Origin: Botrytis cinerea B05.10 | Taxonomy: Eukaryota > Ascomycota > Leotiomycetes > Helotiales > Sclerotiniaceae | Assembly (NCBI RefSeq): GCF_000143535.2 | Contig: NC_037321.1 | Location: 1-64,000 of the forward strand | Length of the DNA: 64,000 nucleotides | Direction: 5' to 3' | Shown: positions 56,964 through 64,000 of the stretch, in pieces | Position numbering within the stretch: position 1 is the stretch's first letter | How the letters are laid out: each line of letters starts with the position of its first letter | Program-made: the position numbers and the translations under genes | The notes under the pieces: model-generated | Seen by the model: only the letters and a program-made list of their open reading frames with translations | Told to the model about the DNA's origin: nothing | The model's database searches: none

Positions 56964-57080
56964 TTAATCAGGATTGACGCCTTCATCACGGCCTAGAATC
57001 TCTTCATCCAATGCAATGTGGCTAATAAATGGCAGCATCATAAGAGCTCTTCCTTTCCACGCGGTCATGAAGAGATTGAA
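56964..57080 (-). CDS. Orphan C-terminal exon, 38 codons, unrecognised
   Basis: On the minus strand a TTTCAG acceptor at 57081-57086 opens a clean frame FNLFMTAWKGRALMMLPFIS and so on, ending in an acidic tail and TAA at 56964. Composition is coding-like, with a possible short membrane helix. I could not find the upstream exon in 57.1-57.45 kb. An internal ATG would give a 34-residue protein. It may be a remnant or a small unannotated gene. Confidence 0.35.
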   Translation of the reverse strand, partial: FNLFMTAWKGRALMMLPFISHIALDEEILGRDEGVNPD

Positions 57081-57086
57081 CTGAAA

Positions 57087-58359
57087 GTAGAAAAAACGTC
57101 TTAGATAGATAAATATCGTAGGTTAGTCAAATAGGTATCAAGGTTGAATCTTGAATGTGACTTTCCTCGGACAACGATAAAGCACTGATTCTCGAACACG
57201 CCTGCCTGGCATTAACTGTAACACGGCATTTCAAAATACCAGGCAGAATGAATACAAGAGTAGCTTGTCGGAGAGGCAATTTCAGAGAAGAGAGAGGGGG
57301 GGCAGCAAAATATGGAGATAGTCTAACTGGGAGGTCTTCGCAAATATTTCAAGGCGCTCACTATGCTCGCTCGTGGTCGAGACAACACGCGAAACTCAAA
57401 ATTGTGTCCATCTTCAAGACCTGAGTCAGAGTTGCCAGGCCATGATATTGGTTTGACTAAATGAGTAGTCAACTCTCGAGTTGTGTTACTATGACTAATA
57501 ATTTGCTACGTCTTCAAAAGTCTCAATGCCCTCCTCAAGTTGTCTACTATTGGCGTGGAAGTATGTGTGGTGCCGCTTCACTAAGGCATGTCGCTTCATC
57601 ACATACTAGTGAAATCTTGACACAAGAGCACTTTGTGGCAAGGGTGAATTATTGTGATTGGCTTTTAAAGGAATGGACTGAGAATGATCGTCAGATTGCC
57701 GTACTGATATCTTCAGTCAGTCCAGTTCGTAAGGTGATTTGGAAAGGATAATTGATCCAGGATAGCCGGAAAAGACGAGGGGATAGTTTGCTTGTGAACC
57801 GGTGCCTAATATGCTAACAAACTATGTGATGATCCGAACACTTGCTCAGAAATCTGTAGCTCCTTCAAAGGCCTGAATCAACGAGAGCCCAGTCTCCAAC
57901 TTAGACTCGTGGAAAACTAATCAAAAATCTGGATGTAGCCGTATTGATCATTCAGGCTCAGTAGATGTTGTGTCCTCTTCCGGTCATTATACTGAGCCAT
58001 TGAATCCTTGAAATAGTTAGTCCATCTGGATTTGGCATGTATATCAACCATGGTTTTCGGCTAAGAGCGCCGTTCACTGTCCAATAAGACAATCGTATCA
58101 GAGACACGATATAACGATATGAATTGAATGCGATAGGGTATGCTTTATTCTTAGGTATAAGCTCCAATTAACTCCTCAATGCATCATCCCTTCAACAGAA
58201 GAGACAACAACACCAAACCGTCATGACAGTCATAAGAATCGTAAGAATCGTAACAATCATTTCTACCAATCCAATAACTGTGCCTCGTTTTGCAGTTTTC
58301 CGTCTATTGTATCCCTTTCCAAAACGCCATACCAGTCATGTTCGTAGAATTTTTCATCA
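57087..58359. other. Gene-poor stretch
   Basis: A 96-codon ATG frame at 57461-57751 (plus) has no signal, motif or supporting splice site and is left uncalled. No repeats or RNA genes are seen. Confidence 0.4.
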
Positions 58360-58866
58360 TTATACAATGATCTCTTCTTCGCTCGTTTCCGTCGTATTCC
58401 CATCACTGGCTTCCAGTAATTCGTCGTGTGGTCCAAGAAGGTCTGCCTTTCCCAATCTACCATTCTCAGCTTCACAAATGCCATCTAGCCCCTTTGATAA
58501 TTTCGCAGATGTTGACTCGGCCTCAATAATAGCACTTCGTTCTCTGCGTGCTCGTTCCCTTTCTATTCTGACTGCTTTGGCATCTTTCATCGAGATCCTG
58601 TTACCACTAACCCGACCAAAAATCCACATTTGTATAACCACCATGACAGCTGTATATCTCCAACACAAGGCATCATCCTCATGCATATCAAGTGCCCATT
58701 GCGAACCTGGTAGTGGGCCAAGACTCTCGAAAATCGGATGTGGAGAAGCTGACATTGTCGAAGGAGGTGGGACGAGATGTGAAATGAAGGTATTTATGAG
58801 GTGTAATACGAAGGCGGGGTTGAGCAATATGCCGGGTATGAGATAAGTCGTCGAGAGAAACGTCAT
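58360..58866 (-). CDS. Hypothetical membrane protein, 168 aa
   Basis: This is a single-exon minus-strand frame from ATG at 58866. Residues about 5-30 and 70-90 (CWRYTAVMVVIQMWIFG) are hydrophobic and could span a membrane, separated by a Pro/Ser-rich loop. Residues about 100-125 are an Arg/Glu/Lys-rich helix, and the C-terminus is very acidic (TTETSEEEIIV). The opening ILLNPAFVLHLINTF resembles small conserved fungal membrane proteins, but I cannot name a family. The antisense frame (58223-58846) is longer but has no such organisation. Confidence 0.6.
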   Translation of the reverse strand: MTFLSTTYLIPGILLNPAFVLHLINTFISHLVPPPSTMSASPHPIFESLGPLPGSQWALDMHEDDALCWRYTAVMVVIQMWIFGRVSGNRISMKDAKAVRIERERARRERSAIIEAESTSAKLSKGLDGICEAENGRLGKADLLGPHDELLEASDGNTTETSEEEIIV

Positions 58867-60414
58867 CTTGAAGTCGAGAATGGAGGGAGAAGCACTAGTT
58901 TGGAGAGATTAGTACATGAGTTCTCTCAGAAGGAACTGTGTAAATATACACTTTGCGGCCACTCGTGTTGGAAGCCCCACGCACTCAAGCACCGCTTCTT
59001 GGCTTAAAGTGCTCAAAAATGGAAAATGTGTCGTCGTTATACAATATCAGGATCCAATGACGAAGCAAAAAGAGGGAATTTTCGGGTTGTGCAAGCAGGA
59101 GCTGAATGCGTTCAGTATATTCACTCGTTTTGTGAGAGGATATTGAAGGGATGTGGCAGATCTTTCGATGTTTGCGATATGTGTAACTGGAAAGTTTGGC
59201 TTCTCTACCCCTCTATCCCAAGATCAAGAGGGTATTGACGATGTGTGATTAGGCGACAATAAAGGTGTTGTATCGAGGTATTTCCTTGGTATTCTCGCTC
59301 GCTCTACTGAAGTCAAAAAAATCTAACGAGACTGTAAGAATAAATCTGTGATGAATACAATAACTAGGGAAGAAACGTAATGAATGAACGACAGAGCAGG
59401 GAAGGGAAGGGCAAGGAAAGGAAGGAGGTTGAAGTGTTGTACAAATGATAGAGATAGTTAGTGGTACTAGGTGCACTCGTATTTGTTTCTTCTCTCGCAA
59501 TCAAGGAAAGTACATACCTCGTTTTGTGTATGCACAGCAACGTTTGAATATTGGGGAGTTATCTGCAAACAGCTTGCAGCTTTTAGATGGAAGGAGAGAG
59601 GGAAGAGAGTAGCCGATTGAATGTATATACGTATGCAAGGGAAAGATGGGTAGCATGGAGGGGTACAATGATTAATTTCCAAATAGATGTCAACTCATGG
59701 TAACAATATATACACGACGACTTTCCATTTTGCGTATTTCAAAGATGGAACATAAATTGTCCTTTTCTCCCGTGGCACCTGCGCAGTAATAAGTAGTAGC
59801 TAATATCAAATGAATCAATTGTGGGATTTGGTGCATACGAGCGAGTGTTCTGCGGTGGATAGGTGAAGTCAAGATCATAACATGTGGTTGGCAGGTATGG
59901 ACCGAGGCGAGCTTGATACGCGTATTGCGTATATTGCGTATTGAGTATTGATGAGTGCTGGATATTGTATACGAGGTGCCCAGTCCGATACTCTGTCTGT
60001 ATTACATAATGAGTTTGTCGTATATGTTGTCGTTGCATGGCCTACCGTGTATGCTGTCACTGCGCGAATAGCCTCAATTCTGTCAAATCGAAAGACGCTG
60101 GTGACCCCTCATGTTCAGGATGCTCATCTGATTAATAATAAGACCGGAACACTGTCAAGGTTTGACTTTACGATTCCTCAGCCTTGTCTTCAGCCTGACA
60201 CATGCAAAGCCACATCTTGACCTCAATTGGCACCGCCACATCAAAAGAATTCAAGTAGCCACGTTTAACTTTCAAATAAGGCTACTAGTCGCATCAGTCG
60301 CATCATTATTGATTCCGCGCAACGGTAACTCGAAAAGCGCATCACCCACTTCTTTGGACTACCGTCAGTTACTTTCAAGGGCTCTCATTTCTTTTCCTTG
60401 TCAAAATCTTCATC
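58867..60414. other. Intergenic stretch
   Basis: No supported gene. A short irregular repeat of GCGTATTGCGTATATTGCGT type lies near 59920-59950. The last 200 bp should contain the Bos1 promoter and leader. Confidence 0.4.
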
Positions 60415-61217
60415 ATGGTATGTATAACCATTCTGCGATTTCCTTGAAAATCTCAATCTAACAATCCTAGAACACTCTCTTCAATACCGCACTCAAGCAA
60501 TCCACCTCCCTTCGTCGAGATCTTTCCTCTCTTTCTCCACCCGAGTCGCAACCCCTCACCCCATCTCTACTTGGTCAAATTTCTTCATCTCTTACCTCCT
60601 TCTCAAGGACTCTTGATTCTTACGCTTCCCTTCAATCTGCCGAACTCAATCCTTCCAAAAAGGAAAAGGCCTATGAGCGATTAGCTACATTCCGCTCTGA
60701 ACTACAAGATTATCGCTCCCAGTTTGCAACTCTTAAATCGCAAAATGAAGACCGTCAAACGCAAGTAGATAGGAGTGAATTACTTGGGAGAAGACCACAT
60801 AATGCATCTACGCCCGAAAATCCTTATGCAAATACAACAAGTGCGACCGCTGCTCGGGATAGTCCATGGAGACGAGAGGGTGGACCCGGTGGAAGTGGTA
60901 GTCAACTTTCTATGAATAGTGGGGATTATACAAGGGAAACACATGCTTTACGAGAACAATCCTTCTTTCAAAATACTCATAGTGCGTTGGATGAATACTT
61001 AGCTCGTGGACAAGCAGTTCTAGGTGATTTGGGACAACAGAGAGAAATGTTAAAAGGGACACAAAAACGATTGTATAGTGTGGCAAACACCTTGGGCGTA
61101 TCTGGCGACACTATCCGCACCATTGAGAGACGTGCAAAGCAAGACAAATGGATTTTCGGAATTGGGGTGGTGATATTTTTTACCTTTTGTTGGGCGGTCT
61201 TACACTTCCTGAGGTAA
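60415..61217 (+). CDS. BOS1: ER-Golgi SNARE Bos1 (GOSR2/membrin-like), 249 aa
   Basis: Exon 1 is just the ATG at 60415-60417. A 53-bp intron (GTATGT ... TAACAATCCTAG) follows, and exon 2 runs 60471-61217 with no other break. The order is that of Bos1: an N-terminal helical region (MNTLFNTALKQSTSLRRDL), a linker, a SNARE motif (about 165-225, including SALDEYLARGQAVLGDLGQQ), and a C-terminal tail anchor WIFGIGVVIFFTFCWAVLHF with only two residues after it. Length matches yeast Bos1. It sits in ER-derived vesicles and early Golgi and pairs with Sed5, Bet1 and Sec22 in fusion. It is an essential housekeeping gene and marks ordinary chromosomal sequence. The start-codon-only exon is easily missed. 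Confidence 0.9.
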
Positions 61218-63233
61218 GGCAATCAGTGCAATCGAGACATGGCTCGTACGGGAAGAACTAGCTTTATAGTTATGGATTTGGGTTTGGAGTGTGTATGAAT
61301 ATTTGACAAATGTTCATTTTTGGGTAATATAAGCGTGGAGTCTGGAGTATGGTTCGGCACAAAAAGGGGCGGCTGTTCGTGCGACGGCGGACGTCAAACG
61401 TTGCAATGTTGATAGGAGAATGGAAAATCGATCAATACGACTTCAACCAAATTTCACAAAATTTTGAGCTATGTCAGTGTCCTGGAAATTTCCTCGGAAG
61501 GTCTTGCATGTCTTTGGCCAATGTTCATGGAATGGGATTATGAGATATCCCATAAACCAAGGATGGGATTTCGAAATACAATTCCTTCATCCTTCATCCT
61601 TCATTCTGTCTCGCTTATCATACTTCTGCTTCTCTTGAATAGGCCCATTCCGTATACCAACATACCTCTACTACATGTCTTCAAATCAGTAGTGACTGCA
61701 TGTCTAGTTTAAACTATCTCGGCCACTCTCATTCTATACTTGTTTTTGCCCCGCATCGATTGGTGTTTCCTCCAGGTCGTTACATGAATATCTTCAGTGT
61801 CCGCCATTTCCCCTTCATCGAGTTCCTCATTGACCATACTAGTCAAAATATCTTTCGCCATCCTTGCACGTCCACAAGAATTCACATTCTTCAACTTTTC
61901 ACAATTGATTTTGCATGGCTGAACTCTCCAAGCTGTTTTCGTCGGTTTCAATGTCGCTGCAGTGTTTATATCTATGGTACCACATTTCGTTTGAAATCTT
62001 CTCGAGGCATGCCTGCCATTCCTTGTCTCGGGAAGGTTATATTCACCAACTCTGTCGCCAAGGTTCTGCTGTATATTAGCTGGGAGATTTCATGAGGAGT
62101 TTGAAATGCATACATCTTGATGGTACTTCCGTTTTTTTGGTATATCTATAGCCTTCGATGTTCGTTCGTCTGAGATCATTATTGTTTGTAGTGACACTTA
62201 GTGGAGAACAGAATTATTGGATTCTTCTTTGACTTGAGACGATTTCACAGAAACTGACCGGTAACTTTAAGAAGCTATGAGCTTCAATTTCCAACGGGGC
62301 CTACATTTGGCCGTGCACTCTGCGTGCTTGTGGGAAAGTTTATCGACCCCAAGGTGTTGGTAAACTTCATGATCCTCTGCTCGTATCCAATATTTAAGCG
62401 CCGACCCGAGGGAACGGTAACAAATAGCAGTGCTTATGGGGTGTCCATTTTATATTGTTCCTGCACTTAACCCTGATTGAGGAAAAGATTAACATGTTGT
62501 AGCGAATAACACTCTGGAGAAACAAGACACGGGGCATAATGACTAGGTTATAGCTGCTCCGGACCCCGGTCATGATAAGAGTGCAGCTGGCGAACAGCGA
62601 GGTTAGCATGATCAAGTTCATGACCCTTCAAAATCAAATTATACCGGGCGTTAAAAACATTAGCATGTATGCATCGCGATCAACAATGTTTTCATTCAGT
62701 TAGCCACCTCACCTCTATACCTATCACATTTAATATCTTATCCACAAACCTTTCGAACGACTGTGCATTAAACGCATTCCGGGCGGTTATTTTCTTTCGG
62801 TATGGGATCCCCATGTCACACACACCATTATGATTTTGTTGGCATTTTTCATTTAGCTCAGTGGTTGAATTAGGCTCAGCGGTCAAAGGTGCTTGCTTCG
62901 CTATGCATATGAACACAATAAGCCATGGTTGATCCAGGAGCGGAATTCAGCCTCTTGATTGATGTTGCGAGATTGCAACAGTTGGATGGCTTGAGAATAA
63001 CAAATCCATGCCATTTGAATGATTTGTTCAGATCTAATGCTGAAAGTTATTGAATAGAGAACCAATCGGAGGATTCTGCTTACTGCATTACCTACTAGGT
63101 GCCTAGGTAATCGTTTATATATGGCAAGCGGGGATCCCAATTGTGTGCCGCCATATTCTTCTTCAATTTGAAAATTATTGTTGTCGTACAAATTTCTCAT
63201 TTTTGTTTGTGTTTAAAGATTAATTGGATCAAA
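61218..63233. other. 2-kb intergenic stretch
   Basis: Open frames at 61349-62095 (plus) and 61709-61951 (minus) show no motifs and overlap each other; none is called. The last part is the presumed promoter of the amidase-like gene. Confidence 0.4.
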
Positions 63234-64000
63234 ATGAAGATTGGATGTCTACAGTTTTCACCAGTCTTAGGCGATGTCGACAATAACTTAACCAGAGCCG
63301 ATGCAGTCCTAGCTAAGGCGAATGTGCAAGATTTAGACTTACTTGTTCTGCCTGAACTGGCATTTTCGGGTAAGCTGTTTTCTTTTTTACTTTATCACAA
63401 TACTGCCTGCTTTCTCGGTCTCGACTATCGCAAAACAAATCGTCAGCTTGGTTGCCAGTGCACGCAATGCAATTTAATTATTCGTTGAGATCGGATTTCA
63501 CTTGATCACGGCGGTACAACCGTGACGCCCCTTAACTCCTGTACGACTTCAGACCGCAAGACTGCCCTCATTGTTACTTTGACTCGATGTCAGTGGCTTC
63601 CACCGATAGAAAAATATGTTGTGGCCACAAATTATGTTCGACAAGCACCGCATCTTCCTGTCTACTCGAGCTACATCACATAATATAATTACAATGACAG
63701 AATTTGAAGCCGCTCACAGGTTGACTACTAAGCTTTCATTGCTCAGTATCAGCCTCTGCCACTGGGTACACTCAATATGAAGTCCGTTGCAACTGTTATC
63801 TTCGAATCGAATCCTCCCTTTAGACAGTTTCATTTGAATGGAATTCAAATCTATTTCTTTCTATCGAAACACCCTTCATACTCAAGATCAGTATTCTTAT
63901 GGAGTACACGCTAATTGCGCATAGGATACAATTTCAAATCGCTCCACCATATTTCTCCATATCTTGAACCTACAACATCTGGTATTTCTTCACTCTGGGC
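63234..64000 (+). CDS. Nta1-like protein N-terminal amidase (nitrilase superfamily), partial
   Basis: Exon 1 is 63234-63369 and exon 2 starts at 63925 and runs off the window. The start MKIGCLQFSPVLGDVDNNL and the catalytic-glutamate motif LLVLPELAFSGYNF (formed across the splice) identify the carbon-nitrogen hydrolase fold. The following SLHHISPYLEPTTSGISSLW is typical of Nta1, which deamidates N-terminal Asn and Gln in the N-degron pathway. The Lys and Cys of the catalytic triad lie beyond the window. The intron (63370-63924, 555 bp, GTAAGC...CATAG) is about ten times longer than the others here. Only about 70 residues are visible, so a related nitrilase cannot be fully excluded. Confidence 0.82.

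Noticed and set aside
57461..57751. 96-codon ATG frame
   Set aside because: No motif, no splice partner, no signal peptide; chance frame not excluded.
58223..58846. 207-codon plus-strand frame
   Set aside because: It is antisense to the better organised 168-residue membrane protein frame and is Ser/Arg-rich by shadowing.

Overview
The window is one chromosome end of a filamentous ascomycete. It opens with 14 CCCTAA telomere repeats. Short phase-consistent introns of about 47-130 bp, C-to-T/G-to-A (RIP-type) decay of repeats, Fot1/pogo and chromovirus elements, and the gene set (GH11 xylanase with CBM1, small secreted cysteine-rich protein, P450, NmrA-like protein) fit a plant-associated Leotiomycete such as Botrytis or Sclerotinia. 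The genus is inference; no marker gene is present.

Layout. 1-720 is the telomere and an AT-rich subtelomeric tandem repeat. 720-5.1 kb holds one doubtful ORF, a cluster of CCGGTATA motifs, a repeat relic and a MITE with long inverted ends. A cytochrome P450 (5.2-6.7 kb) is followed by an apparently intact Fot1/pogo transposon (7465-9299). Next comes a hAT-type non-autonomous element (9544-11899) that carries a RIP-killed Fot1-like element inside it. 12-21 kb is a small gene island: a degraded or multi-exon unknown locus with an interstitial telomere tract, an NmrA-like protein, and a six-exon amidase. 20.7-41.2 kb is a nest of mobile elements. A Fot1-like element (D2) sits in an ATT microsatellite and was split by another Fot1-like copy (which itself holds a solo LTR), by a MITE, and by an old RIPed LTR retrotransposon. 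That old retrotransposon was in turn split by a young Gypsy/chromovirus with two 570-bp LTRs that look identical, one 1618-residue gag-pol ORF and an antisense 206-residue ORF. Removing the inserts restores D2 to about 1.83 kb, the size of its sister copies.

41.2-64 kb is ordinary gene-rich DNA: a secreted GH106-like protein whose last intron lacks a usable donor, a SET-domain protein, a BOR1-like anion/borate transporter, an 81-residue secreted six-cysteine protein, a GH11-CBM1 xylanase, a small two-helix membrane protein, the ER-Golgi SNARE Bos1, and the start of a nitrilase-superfamily Nta1-like amidase running off the window end. Several products (GH106-like, GH11-CBM1, small cysteine-rich protein) are predicted to act outside the cell, probably on plant walls or host tissue. 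Bos1 and Nta1 are housekeeping genes, which suggests the subtelomeric zone ends near 60 kb.

Exon structures were worked out by eye from splice signals and reading phase. The total length of every multi-exon model is a multiple of three.
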